From Kitasatospora cheerisanensis KCTC 2395 (GTDB lineage: Bacteria; Actinomycetota; Actinomycetes; Streptomycetales; Streptomycetaceae), in the NCBI RefSeq assembly GCF_000696185.1, contig NZ_KK853997.1:4821602-4885601 (forward strand): 64,000 bases of DNA, written 5' to 3'. Below are positions 41,294-51,562 of this stretch, in pieces. Position numbers and translations under genes: made by a program. How positions within the stretch are numbered: the first letter of the stretch is position 1; every line of letters starts with the position of its first letter. The notes beneath the pieces are model-generated. The model saw only the letters and a program-made list of their open reading frames with translations. It did no database searches and was not told where the DNA came from.

Positions 41294-41324
41294 GGTGACC
41301 CGGCCCGCGTAGGGCCGGGTCACC
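41294..41324 (+). terminator. 13-bp hairpin after mca
   Basis: Arms 41294-41306 and 41312-41324 are perfect complements over GCGTA, placed 15 bp after the stop and ending 8 bases before the next start. Confidence 0.7.
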
Positions 41325-41332
41325 ATGGACGA

Positions 41333-41524
41333 ATGAGCACCCCCGTGAACGTCACCCAGCTCGCCGCCGACCTCGCCCTCGACGAAACCAAGGTCACCCC
41401 CGGCCTCCTCGGCTTCGTCGTCTTCGCCGCCCTCGGCATCGCCACCTGGTTCCTCCTGAAGTCCATGAACGCCCGCTTCAAGAAGATCGACTTCACCGAG
41501 CAGCCCGACCCCAAGGACGACTGA
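41333..41524 (+). CDS. Small single-pass membrane protein
   Basis: A 63-residue protein: polar N-terminus (TQLAADLALDETKVTPG), one membrane helix (LLGFVVFAALGIATWFLL), then a basic stretch KSMNARFKKIDF and an acidic end. The positive-inside rule puts the C-terminus in the cytoplasm. No ribosome binding site is evident, as the hairpin lies directly upstream. It is conserved in position after mca, to my recollection. Function unknown. Confidence 0.75.
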   Translation: MSTPVNVTQLAADLALDETKVTPGLLGFVVFAALGIATWFLLKSMNARFKKIDFTEQPDPKDD

Positions 41525-41616
41525 GCCCGGCCCCGTCCCGCGGCAGCGATCGGGCCGCCCGAACGGCAGCGCGCGAGTCACGCCGTCCGAGCGGGGCGCT
41601 GTGAGAGGGTGGCGCC

Positions 41617-43650
<2,034 letters not shown>

Positions 43651-43717
43651 CGGACCCGGGCGCCGCCGGCCGGAAAACCCGCTGGTCGACGGCGCCCTCC
43701 TCGGGGGAGGATGCGGC

Positions 43718-44566
43718 ATGGGCTGGACTCTCACCACGTCACTGGACGAATTCCGCACCGCAGCCGGGGAGTTCCTCGCGGCCGACCCCGCCGAGAACAC
43801 CGTGCTGCTCACCATCGTCGAACGCCTCGGCCGGGACGGCCTGAACGTGTACGGCGAACTGCCGCCGCGCTTCGGCTGGTGGCGCGGCCCGGACGGCGCC
43901 GTCGCCGGCGCCTGCCTGCGCACCCCGCCGTGGGGCCAGCGGCTCGGCCGGATGCCGGTGGCCGCCGCCGAGGACCTCGCCCGCCGGCTCGCCGAGGACG
44001 GCGACCGCCCCGACGCGGTGGCCGGCGAACACCGCACCACGCTGGCCTTCGCCACCGAGTGGCAGCGGATCACCGGACGCGACTGGCAGGTCGACCACAA
44101 CGAACGGCTGTTCCGGCTCGGCGAGTTGACGCCCCCGCCGAGCCCGCCCGCCGGGCACGCCAGGGCCGCCGGGCCCGCCGACCGGGAGACCGTCGCCCGC
44201 TGGCTGGTCGAGTTCTGCGTCGAGGCCGGGCTCCAGCCGCCCGCCGACCCGGCCGCCGACGCCGACCAGCGGATCGCCGGCGGCACCCTGCTGCTCTGGG
44301 AGGCCGACGGCCGCCCCGTCTCCCTCGCCGGCGCCAGCCCGGCCGCCGCCGGGATGTCCCGGATCGGCCCCGTCTACACCCCGCCCGCCGACCGCGGCCG
44401 CGGCTACGCGAGCGTGCTGACCGCCGCCGTCACCCGGCACGCGCAGGCCGGCGGCGCGGACGAGGTGCTGCTGTACACCGACCTGGCCAACCCGGTCAGC
44501 AACGCGATCTACCAGCGCCTCGGCTACCGGCCCGTCTCGGACGCGGTCGAGATCGCCTTCACGTAG
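43718..44566 (+). CDS. GNAT-family acetyltransferase
   Basis: A 282-residue protein. The C-terminal GNAT domain shows GPVYTPPADRGRGYASVLTA, the acetyl-CoA pyrophosphate loop RGRGYAS, and LYTDLANPVSNAIYQRLGYR at the end, the classical motif B. The N-terminal 120 residues form a degenerate second GNAT-like part. The stop codon TAG is also the first base triplet of a tandem array of 7-bp repeats. Acceptor unknown. Confidence 0.85.
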   Translation: MGWTLTTSLDEFRTAAGEFLAADPAENTVLLTIVERLGRDGLNVYGELPPRFGWWRGPDGAVAGACLRTPPWGQRLGRMPVAAAEDLARRLAEDGDRPDAVAGEHRTTLAFATEWQRITGRDWQVDHNERLFRLGELTPPPSPPAGHARAAGPADRETVARWLVEFCVEAGLQPPADPAADADQRIAGGTLLLWEADGRPVSLAGASPAAAGMSRIGPVYTPPADRGRGYASVLTAAVTRHAQAGGADEVLLYTDLANPVSNAIYQRLGYRPVSDAVEIAFT

Positions 44567-44611
44567 CAGGAAGCAGGAGCAGGTAGCAGGTAGCAGGTAG
44601 CAGGTAGCAGG
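44564..44611 (+). repeat. Tandem TAGCAGG short repeats
   Basis: About seven units of TAGCAGG or close variants, from the stop codon of the acetyltransferase gene to 44611; four consecutive perfect units lie at 44584-44611. It may be a slippage-prone microsatellite. Confidence 0.85.
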
Positions 44612-44615
44612 AGCG

Positions 44616-44646
44616 AGGGCCCCGGGTGGATCCGCCCCGGGGCCCT
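44616..44646. terminator. Terminator hairpin with short T run
   Basis: Arms 44616-44626 and 44636-44646 pair exactly over a 9-base loop and are followed by TT. Confidence 0.7.
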
Positions 44647-44652
44647 TTCGCA

Positions 44653-44736
44653 TGCCCGGGACCGCGCCGGCAGTGCCCGGGACCGCGCCGGCAGTGCCCG
44701 GGACCGCGCCGGCAGCGCCCGGGACCGCGCCGTCAG
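44653..44736 (+). repeat. Four 21-bp tandem repeats
   Basis: Three exact units (44653-44673, 44674-44694, 44695-44715) and a fourth with two changes (44716-44736), unit TGCCCGGGACCGCGCCGGCA plus G. It lies between convergent genes, without coding function. Confidence 0.9.
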
Positions 44737-44766
44737 CGCCCGCAGGCCGCGCCGCCCGACGCCCCG

Positions 44767-45303
44767 TCAGCGGCCGCGCAGGGTGCGGTAGCCCGGGTGG
44801 ACGCCCGGGGTGAGCTGCTGCTGGGCGGCGATCCGGGTGAGCAGGGCGGTGAGCTGGGCGTGCTCCTCGGGGGTGAGGGACTGGGTGACGTCCTGCTCGT
44901 GGGCGAGGGCGGTGTCGCGCAGGCGGCCGAGCAGGGCCAGGCCCTGATCGGTGAGGTGCAGGGCGTACAGCCGGCGGTCCTCCGCGTTGCGGCGGCGCTC
45001 GATCAGGCCGCGCTGCTCCAGGCCGTCGGCGAACGGGACGAACCGGCTGGGCGGCATGCCGAGCGCGTCGGCGAGTTCGCGCTGGCTGCGGCCCGGGTTC
45101 TGCACCAGCAGGCGGAGCAGGCCGGCCTGGGCGGGGGTGAGGTCGAGTTCGGCGATCCGCTGGGCGAAGCGCTCGGCGGCGTGCGCGCCGAGCTGGGCCA
45201 GCAGGAACGCGGCTCCGCCGCCGGGTCCGGGCCGTCCGGCCGGGGGCGGGGTGTCCGGGCGCTTGTCGCCGCCGGGCCGGGTCGCCTCTCGATCCATGCT
45301 CAT
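44767..45303 (-). CDS. MarR-family regulator
   Basis: A 178-residue winged-helix regulator. The HTH is GRSQRELADALGMPPSRFVP (about residues 72-91), the wing RRRNAEDRRLYALHLTDQG has the DRR pattern. A disordered Pro/Gly-rich N-terminus precedes it. The ATG at 45303 (or 45297) has no clear ribosome binding site. It is divergent from the membrane protein and SDR genes at 45385-46886, which it probably controls. The stop is part of CGACGCCCCGTCA, one base off the gene-end palindrome. Confidence 0.88.
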   Translation of the reverse strand: MSMDREATRPGGDKRPDTPPPAGRPGPGGGAAFLLAQLGAHAAERFAQRIAELDLTPAQAGLLRLLVQNPGRSQRELADALGMPPSRFVPFADGLEQRGLIERRRNAEDRRLYALHLTDQGLALLGRLRDTALAHEQDVTQSLTPEEHAQLTALLTRIAAQQQLTPGVHPGYRTLRGR

Positions 45304-45320
45304 GCCGACATCGTACCCGT

Positions 45321-45350
45321 TTGACAATCGTTCCACGGTGTAATCATTAT
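45321..45350 (+). promoter_or_regulatory. Promoter of the DUF/SDR operon
   Basis: TTGACA (45321-45326) and CATTAT (45345-45350) are spaced 18 bp apart, a good sigma-70-type promoter, unusually AT-rich for this DNA. AATCGTTCC and AATCATTATTCC inside it resemble one another and may be operator half-sites of the divergent MarR protein. Confidence 0.55.
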
Positions 45351-45384
45351 TCCGAGTGTATCGATGGATGCCACGGGAGGAACC

Positions 45385-46116
45385 ATGAGCACCACCGCAC
45401 TGCCCCGCCCGGCCCCGGCCGGACGCCCGAAGAGCCGCCCGCAGACCGGTCCGCCGCTGCTCGCGCCGACCGTCTCGGTGACGGCGCTGACGATCGCGTA
45501 CACCGTGGTCAACCGCGCCACCCCACGCCCGGACGCCACCGGCGCCGAAGTGGTGCGGTACGCGCAGGAGCACGGCGGGGCGGCCCGGCTCGGGGCGCTG
45601 CTGCTGCTCGCCGCGTCGGTGCCGCTGGCGCTGTGCGCGGCGCTGCTCTACCGGCGGCTGCGGGCGCTCGGGATCACCGCGCCCGGCTCGGCGATCACGC
45701 TGGTCGGCGGCGTGCTGGCGGCGTCCGCGCTGGTGCTGGGCGCGGCGGCGGCCTGGGCGGGCGGCCGGCTGCCGGCGGACGCGCCGCCGGCGCTCGGCCG
45801 GGCGCTGGCGGACGTGTCCTTCCTGGCGGGCGGGCCCGCGTTCGCGGCGGGCTTCGGGCTGCTGGCGGCCGGGGTCTCGGTGTCGGCGATGATCGCCGGT
45901 CTGCTGCCGCGCGCGGTCACCTGGGCGGGCCTGGTGGTGGCCGCCGCGGGGATGCTGGCGCTGCTCTCCCTGGTGGCGGGCGGGTTCATGTACCTGCTGC
46001 CGGTGGTCCGCTTCGGCGGGCTGGTGTGGCTGCTGTTCGTGGCCGCCCTGCTGCCGGTGACCCGCCGCCGCTCCACCGAACACCGACCGAACGAAGCACC
46101 GACACAGGGGAGTTGA
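45385..46116 (+). CDS. Multi-pass membrane protein, hypothetical
   Basis: A 243-residue protein with about six membrane helices, for example LGALLLLAASVPLALCAALL, TLVGGVLAASALVLGAAAAW, VSFLAGGPAFAAGFGLLAAG and GLVWLLFVAALLPVT. The layout resembles DUF4386-like membrane proteins. The ATG at 45385 follows GGGAGG. It is the first gene of a two-gene operon with the SDR 5 bp downstream, under the divergent MarR regulator. No catalytic motif is seen. Confidence 0.75.
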   Translation: MSTTALPRPAPAGRPKSRPQTGPPLLAPTVSVTALTIAYTVVNRATPRPDATGAEVVRYAQEHGGAARLGALLLLAASVPLALCAALLYRRLRALGITAPGSAITLVGGVLAASALVLGAAAAWAGGRLPADAPPALGRALADVSFLAGGPAFAAGFGLLAAGVSVSAMIAGLLPRAVTWAGLVVAAAGMLALLSLVAGGFMYLLPVVRFGGLVWLLFVAALLPVTRRRSTEHRPNEAPTQGS

Positions 46117-46121
46117 GCAAG

Positions 46122-46886
46122 ATGACCGGAACGTATGCGGAGCTGGCAGGCCGGACGGTGGTGGTCACCGGCGGTTCGCGCGGGATCGGGGCGCACACCG
46201 CGCGGGCGTTCGCCGCGCAGGGCGCGTCGGTGTGCGTGGTCGGCCGGGACGGGGCGGCGCTGGCGTCGGTGGTCGGGGAGATCACCGCCGCGGGCGGGGA
46301 GGCGATGGCCGCCACTGCCGATGTGACGGACGCCCGGGCGCTGGACGGCGTCCGGGCGGCGGTCGCCGAGCGGTTCGGCGCGGTGGACGTGCTGGCGGTG
46401 TTCGCGGGCGGCCAGGGGTTCCCGGTGCCGACGGCGGAGCTGTCCGAGCAGCGCTGGCGCGAGGTGCTGGACTCCGACCTGACCTCGGTGTTCCTGACGG
46501 TGCAGGCGTTCCTGCCCGGCATGCTGGAGCGCGGCTCGGGCGCGATCCTGACGATGTCCTCGGCGGCGGGCCGTCAGCCCAGCGGCGCCAACCTGGCGTA
46601 CGGGGTGGCCAATTCGGGCGTGGTGATGCTGACCAGGCACCTGGCGACCGAGCTCGGGCCGCACGGCATCCGGGTCAACTGCCTTGCGCCGTCGGCGATC
46701 CTGACCGAGCGGGTGCGGGCCCGGATGCCCGCCGAGGTGCAGGCGAAGGTCGCGGCGACGCACCCGCTGGGCCGGCTCGGCACCCCGGCCGACGTCGCGG
46801 ACGCCGCGCTGTTCCTGGCCTCCGACGGCGCGGGCTGGCTGACCGGCCTGACGGTCGACGTGGCCGGCGGGCGGATCACCGGCTGA
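46122..46886 (+). CDS. SDR oxidoreductase with YxxxN active site
   Basis: A 254-residue classical-length short-chain dehydrogenase. Cofactor motif TGGSRGIG at residues 16-23 with R19 and R42 (VVGRDG) favouring NADP. Asp67 is in ADVTD; the NNAG position reads FAGG. Ser146/147 and Tyr160 are present (MSSAAGRQPSGANLAYGVAN), but the catalytic Lys four residues after Tyr is Asn164. Without that Lys the usual proton relay is absent, so activity may be lost or altered. Start after GGGGAG; operon with the membrane protein gene. Confidence 0.85.
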   Translation: MTGTYAELAGRTVVVTGGSRGIGAHTARAFAAQGASVCVVGRDGAALASVVGEITAAGGEAMAATADVTDARALDGVRAAVAERFGAVDVLAVFAGGQGFPVPTAELSEQRWREVLDSDLTSVFLTVQAFLPGMLERGSGAILTMSSAAGRQPSGANLAYGVANSGVVMLTRHLATELGPHGIRVNCLAPSAILTERVRARMPAEVQAKVAATHPLGRLGTPADVADAALFLASDGAGWLTGLTVDVAGGRITG

Positions 46887-46895
46887 TCCCCGGCG

Positions 46896-47828
46896 TCACT
46901 CCCAGTCCCAGCGCAGGCCGAGCAGGCAGGGCGGCAGGTCCGCGGCCACCAGGTGCGCGCAGTGGTGCCCGTCGAGGGTCAACTCCTCGGTCTCCAGCGG
47001 GGACTGGTCGGGGGTGCGGCGGGTGAAGCGGTCGCAGCGGACGGGCAGGGCGGCCGGGTCGAAGGTCACCTGGAGCACGTACTGCCCGGCGCCCGCGTTG
47101 AAGCCGCGCACGTACTCGCGGCTGGGCTGCGGCGACGGCGACTCGTCGAAGCCGTAGCCCAGCAGGTGGGTGTCGCCGGTGCGCAGCCGGCGGTCCAGCA
47201 GCAGTTCGGCGACCAGCAGGTGCGAGGCCGGGTCGCGGCGGATCCGCCCGGGCCGGCAGTTCTCCTCGGCGCGGACCCGGACCCGGTCGATGTCGCAGCC
47301 CGGGTCGCCCTGGTAGATCGCCAGGTAGCGGTCGATGCCGTCGCGGTGGGCGCGCAGCACGTGCTGGGAGTCGCGGCGCTGGAGCCGGCGGTCGGCGCCG
47401 ACCCGGATCCGTTCGATGTGGGTGACGGTGTGCAGGCCGGTGTCGGGCGGCCCGGAGAGCACGGCGAGCAGGCCGTCCACCGCCTCGGCGGGGGTGATCA
47501 GGTCGCGGTAGGGGCGGACCGGCCGGGCGGCCGGGTCGGGGGCGCCGCGGCGGGGGCCGAGCAGCCGGGTCAGCGAGTGCTCGGGCAGGTCCAGCACCTC
47601 TTCGAGCGCGGCGACGGCGCGCAGCGACTCGGCCCGTTCGGGGCGGCGCAGGCCCTGCTGCCAGTAGCTGAGGCTGGTCACGCCGACGTGCACGCCGCGC
47701 TGCGCGAGCCGCTCGCGCAGCCGGTGCAGGGCGAGGCCGCGGGCGGCGATGGCGGCCCGCAGGGCGAGGTGGAACGGCCCGGTGCGCAGGACCGGGGCCA
47801 ACTCGGGCGGTGCGGTGGGCTGCTGCAT
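46896..47828 (-). CDS. XRE-like regulator with large C-terminal domain
   Basis: A 310-residue protein. The N-terminal HTH (about residues 25-80: LHRLRERLAQRGVHVGVTSL, SYWQQGLRRPERAESLRAVA) is XRE-like. The C-terminal 200 residues (residues 110-310) carry DLITPAEAVDGLLAVLSG and LLLDRRLRTGDTHLLGYGFD without an enzyme motif; similar proteins occur widely in Streptomyces. GAGGAGGT lies directly before the ATG at 47826-47828. It is divergent from the secreted-protease gene at 48070 with repeated TTCACACC motifs between, so it may regulate those genes. Confidence 0.78.
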   Translation of the reverse strand: MQQPTAPPELAPVLRTGPFHLALRAAIAARGLALHRLRERLAQRGVHVGVTSLSYWQQGLRRPERAESLRAVAALEEVLDLPEHSLTRLLGPRRGAPDPAARPVRPYRDLITPAEAVDGLLAVLSGPPDTGLHTVTHIERIRVGADRRLQRRDSQHVLRAHRDGIDRYLAIYQGDPGCDIDRVRVRAEENCRPGRIRRDPASHLLVAELLLDRRLRTGDTHLLGYGFDESPSPQPSREYVRGFNAGAGQYVLQVTFDPAALPVRCDRFTRRTPDQSPLETEELTLDGHHCAHLVAADLPPCLLGLRWDWE

Positions 47829-47848
47829 GGCCACCTCCTCGACTGAGC

Positions 47849-47946
47849 GTGAATATTCACACCTTGTGGACGGCTTGTCACCGGCCCGGGCGATATCCGC
47901 GCTGCCCAGCGCGCCGCCGTTCACACCCGACGGGCCCCGTTCACAC
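47849..47946. promoter_or_regulatory. GTGAATATTCAC palindrome and TTCACAC repeats
   Basis: A perfect 12-bp palindrome GTGAATATTCAC at 47849-47860 merges with TTCACACC; TTCACACC recurs at 47920-47927 and TTCACACC again at 47940-47947. It lies in the divergent gap between the XRE-like regulator and the protease gene. A candidate operator set. Confidence 0.5.
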
Positions 47947-48069
47947 CTCGACTCCGCTGCGCGGCAAGGCCGTTGACCCCCCGACGGCAACGGCCGGATG
48001 CTCGTCGGCAGCGCGTCCGGACGCCGCCCCCACATCCACTCCTCGCCCCTGCCAGGAGGCCGTACCCCC

Positions 48070-48715
48070 ATGACACTCACCCCGATGCGGCTGCGTCGGA
48101 CGGTCGCCGCACTCGCCCTGGGCGTCCTCGCTCCGGCGCTGAGCGCGGTCGCCACCACCCCCGCCCAGGCCGCCCCGCCCCGCCGCGGCCCGGACCGCGA
48201 CCGCCGCGACACCGCAGGCCCCGCTCGCGGCCGGCACCTCGCGCACCCTCAACCTGACCATGCAGGCCCAGCAGCAGAGCAACTGGTGCTGGGCGGCCGG
48301 CGGCAACACCATCGCCGCCTACTACGGCTACAGCTACAGCCAGAACCAGTTCTGCAACGCCGCGTTCGGACGCTCCGTCAACTCCACCTGCCCGAACAGC
48401 CAGGCCAGCCTGGCCGAGGTGCAGAACGCGCTGTACTGGATCGGCATCAACCCGGGCTCGTACGTCAGCGGCTACCTGCGGTACGCCACCGTGCAGGGCG
48501 AGATCGACGCCGGCCGGCCGGTGGAGACCCGGATCCAGTGGAGCTCCGGCGGCGGCCACATGAACGTGCTGTACGGCTACGACAGCGGCAACAACTGGCT
48601 GTACTGGGGCGACCCGTGGCCGTCCAACTACCGCTACAACTGGGGCGACTACAACTACTACGTGAGCAACGGGTCGTTCTCCTGGACCCACTCCCTGTAC
48701 CGGATCGGCGCGTGA
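48070..48715 (+). pseudogene. Secreted papain-like cysteine protease, frameshifted
   Basis: The ATG at 48070 behind AGGAGG starts a signal peptide (MRLRRTVAALALGVLAPALS, AVATTPAQA) in one frame; the mature enzyme continues in the next. Joining them needs one C removed from the CCCC run around 48178-48181; the join then reads AQAAPPAAARTATAATPQAP. The catalytic domain has QQQSNWCWAAGG (Cys), a His in SGGGHMNVLYGYD and WGDPWPSNYRYNW, the layout of C39/C70-like small secreted proteases such as staphopain-like and AvrRpt2-like proteins. A gene for another secreted protein follows 11 bp later. Loss by mutation or a sequence error. Confidence 0.75.
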
Positions 48716-48726
48716 GGAGACCCGAC

Positions 48727-49541
48727 ATGAGCAGCCACCGCGTCCGACTCGCCGCCGCCCTCGCCGCGGCCACCGCCCTCGGCCTCGCCGTCGCCCCGTC
48801 GGCGCAGGCCACCGACCTCCAGCCCGGCGCGGGTGATCTCGCCGCCGCCCGGGCCGCCGCCCAGAACCCGTCCGTGCTGGACCAGTTGGGGCACTTCTTC
48901 GCCCGGAAGGGAGTGCCGCCGACCCAGCCGCTGGCGATCGACCCGAGCCAGGAGGCGAAGGCGGCGGCCGACGCCGCGCCGCGGCTCACCGGCGACACCG
49001 TGCCGGTCCGCACCCTGGACGCCGGGTTCGTGGCCGGCCGGCCCGGCGCACCCGTCGCCACCGTCGAGTTCACCGCCACCAAGGCCGTCGCCGCCGACGG
49101 GCAGACCGCCTCGGTCTGGACGGCCCGGCAGAACGGCAGCTGGCGGGTCGTCAACATCGCCTCCGGCAGCGACGAGAGCGACTACGCGGCCCGGGCCGCC
49201 GCCGACGGCGGCACCGCCTTCCGCGAACCGCAGCTCGGCGCCTGGTACGAGCTCAAGGACGGCCGGGTGCTGCCGCTCGACGACACCGCCCGCCGCTCGG
49301 TCGGCGCGCACGGCACCACCGTCGCCGCCTACCAGCAGCTGGTCCACCAGCGGTACGGCGACAAGCTGCCGGGCTCCGCGTACGACACCGCGGGCAGGGC
49401 GGGCGGCTTCCGGGCCGACCCGGAGGCCGCGCCCGGGCCGACCGCACCGGCCCGCTGCTCACCGCGGGCACCGCACTGGGCGCGACCGCGCTGGCCGGGG
49501 CCGTGATCGGCGTGCGCCGCCGCCGGGCCCGCCTGCGGTGA
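48727..49541 (+). pseudogene. Secreted wall-anchored protein, C-terminal frameshift
   Basis: It reads MSSHRVRLAAALAAATALGL with a signal peptide ending at AQA (about residue 29), then a soluble domain (VPVRTLDAGFVAGRPGAPVA to QQLVHQRYGDKLPGSAYD). In the present frame it ends at 49506 with a nonsense tail. Adding one G/C near 49438-49441 restores LLTAGTALGATALAGAVIGV followed by RRRRARLR and a TGA at 49539-49541, a typical C-terminal membrane anchor with basic end. That stop falls exactly on the TGACGTCCCGTCA palindrome, supporting the reconstruction. It probably works with the protease gene just before it. Confidence 0.72.
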
Positions 49542-49548
49542 CGTCCCG

Positions 49549-50526
49549 TCAGGCCGTGCCGGCGAAGGCCTTGCCCGTGAAGGTCCGCCGGTAGGCGAGC
49601 GGCGAGACGCCGATCGCGGCGTGCAGGTGCTGGCGCAGCGACACCGCGTTGGCGAAACCGACCCGGCCGGCGATCTGGTCGACGGTCAGGTCGGTGGCCT
49701 CCAGCAACTGGCGGGCCAGGGCGACGCGCTGCTGGGTGAGCCAGCGGCCGGGGCTCTGGCCCGTCTCGTCGTGGAAGCGGCGGGCGAAGGTGCGGGTGCT
49801 CATCGCGGCGTGCCCGGCCAGTTCGGCGAGGGTCAGCGGCAGGTGCAGCCGGGCCAGCGCCCAGTCGCGGGTCGCCGCGGTGCCGCTCGCGCCGGCCGCC
49901 GGGACGGGGTGCTCGATGTACTGGGCCTGGCCGCCGTCGCGCCACGGCGGGACGACGCACAGCCGGGCCGCGTGGTTGGCGACGGCCGTGCCGTGGTCGC
50001 GGCGCAGCACGTGCAGGCACAGGTCGACGCCGGAGGCCGCGCCGGCCGAGGTGAGGATGTCGCCGTCGTCGACGAACAGCACGTCCGGGTCGAGCAGCAC
50101 CCGCGGGAAGAGCCGGCGGAAGTGGTCGGCGAGCGCCCAGTGGGTGGTGGCGGGCCGGCCGTCCAGCAGGCCGGCGGCGGCGAGCACGAAGGCGCCGGTG
50201 CAGATCGAGATCAGCCGGGTGCCGGGCCGGATCAGCGCCAGCGCCTCGGCGACGCCGGGGGCGGGCCGGTCGGTGGCCAGCGCGAGGTCGAACGGCGGGA
50301 CGACCACGGTGTCGGCGGTGCGGAGCAGCTCCGGGCCGTGCTCGACGGCGATCGTGAAATCCGCGTCGGAGCGCACCGGCCGCCCGTCCACGGTGCAGGT
50401 GGCCAGCTCGTAGCGGTCCCCGGCGGAGGCGAACACCCGGCGGGGGATGCCGAGTTCGAAGGGGTACACGCCGTCCAGGGCGAGCACGGCGATGCGGTGC
50501 GGCGGCGACTGCGGGGTGTTCGGCAC
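49549..50526 (-). CDS. GlxA-type AraC-family regulator
   Basis: A 325-residue regulator. The N-terminal DJ-1/PfpI-like domain (residues 10-190: IAVLALDGVYPFELGIPRRV, SICTGAFVLAAAGLLDGRPA) carries the nucleophile-like Cys. Two AraC HTH units follow in the C-terminal 100 residues (LAGHAAMSTRTFARRFHDET; VDQIAGRVGFANAVSLRQHL). GTG at 50524-50526 with AGGAGG 6 bases before it. It is divergent from the oxidoreductase gene at 50609 (82-bp gap), a likely target. The stop shares the palindrome with the preceding plus-strand gene. Confidence 0.92.
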   Translation of the reverse strand: MPNTPQSPPHRIAVLALDGVYPFELGIPRRVFASAGDRYELATCTVDGRPVRSDADFTIAVEHGPELLRTADTVVVPPFDLALATDRPAPGVAEALALIRPGTRLISICTGAFVLAAAGLLDGRPATTHWALADHFRRLFPRVLLDPDVLFVDDGDILTSAGAASGVDLCLHVLRRDHGTAVANHAARLCVVPPWRDGGQAQYIEHPVPAAGASGTAATRDWALARLHLPLTLAELAGHAAMSTRTFARRFHDETGQSPGRWLTQQRVALARQLLEATDLTVDQIAGRVGFANAVSLRQHLHAAIGVSPLAYRRTFTGKAFAGTA

Positions 50527-50608
50527 GACAGCCCTCCTGGCAGGATCCCATCGGACGGTGACCATCATGCCACTGCCGCGGGCGTCCGGCGCGGGCCAGG
50601 CTGGAGGC

Positions 50609-51556
50609 ATGACGACGAACACGATGCGCGCGATCAGCCAGGACGTCCTCGGCGGCCCCGAGGTCCTGCGGGAGGTCGAACTCCCGCGCCCGGAGCCCGG
50701 GACGAGCGAGATCCTGGTGAAGGTCCGGGCCGCCGGCCTGAACCCCACCGACTGGAAGCACCGCGCGAGCGGCCTCTTCCTCGGCGAGCCCCCGTTCGTG
50801 CTCGGCTGGGACGTCGCGGGCACCGTCGAGGCGGTCGGCTTCGGTGTCACCCTGTTCCGGCCCGGCGACGAGGTCTTCGGCATGCTGCCCTACCCGCACG
50901 GCGTCGGCGCCCACGCCGAGTACGTCACCGGCCCCGCCCGGGCCTTCGCCGCCCGGCCCGCCGGCCTGGACACCGTGCAGGCCGGCGCGCTGCCGCTGGC
51001 CGCGCTCACCGCCTGGCAGGCCCTGGTCGACACCGCGCAGGTCGGCCCCGGCGACCGGGTGCTGGTGCACGCCGCGGCCGGCGGCGTCGGACACCTCGCC
51101 GTGCAGATCGCCAAGGCCCGCGGCGCGTACGTGATCGGCACCGCGAGCGCCGCCAAGCACGACTTCCTGCGCGGCCTCGGCGTCGACGAGCCGATCGACT
51201 ACCGGACCACCGACTTCGCCGGGGCGGTGCGCGACGTCGACGTGGTGCTCGACACCGTCGGCGGCGAGTACCAGCTGCGCTCGCTGCGCACCCTGCGCCG
51301 CGGCGGCCTGCTGGTGTCGATCCTGCCCGTCCCGTACGAGGGCCTGGCCGAGGAGGCCGACCGGCTCGGCGTGCGCACCGCGATGATGCTGGTGGAGGCC
51401 GACCACGCGGGCATGGCGGCCGTCGCCGACCTCGCCGGACGCGGCCTGCTGCGCGCCGAGATCGCCGGAACCTTCCCGCTCGCGGAGGCCGCGAAGGCGC
51501 ACGCCCTCGGCGACACCGGCCGCACCACCGGCAAGCTGGTGCTGCTGGTCGACTGA
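50609..51556 (+). CDS. Zinc-independent MDR quinone oxidoreductase
   Basis: A 315-residue medium-chain reductase of the quinone oxidoreductase/crotonyl-reductase-like group. AAGLNPTDWKHRASGLF, VLGWDVAGTVEAVG and the NADP motif VHAAAGGVGHLAVQIAKARG are diagnostic. It lacks the Cys-His catalytic zinc ligands. GGAGG lies directly before the ATG. It is divergent from the GlxA-type regulator, the usual arrangement for a sensed electrophile or quinone and its detoxifying enzyme. Exact substrate unknown. Confidence 0.9.
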   Translation: MTTNTMRAISQDVLGGPEVLREVELPRPEPGTSEILVKVRAAGLNPTDWKHRASGLFLGEPPFVLGWDVAGTVEAVGFGVTLFRPGDEVFGMLPYPHGVGAHAEYVTGPARAFAARPAGLDTVQAGALPLAALTAWQALVDTAQVGPGDRVLVHAAAGGVGHLAVQIAKARGAYVIGTASAAKHDFLRGLGVDEPIDYRTTDFAGAVRDVDVVLDTVGGEYQLRSLRTLRRGGLLVSILPVPYEGLAEEADRLGVRTAMMLVEADHAGMAAVADLAGRGLLRAEIAGTFPLAEAAKAHALGDTGRTTGKLVLLVD

Positions 51557-51562
51557 GCCGGG

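Noticed and set aside
44653..44736. CRISPR array
   Set aside because: 21-bp units are directly adjacent with no spacers and no cas genes.
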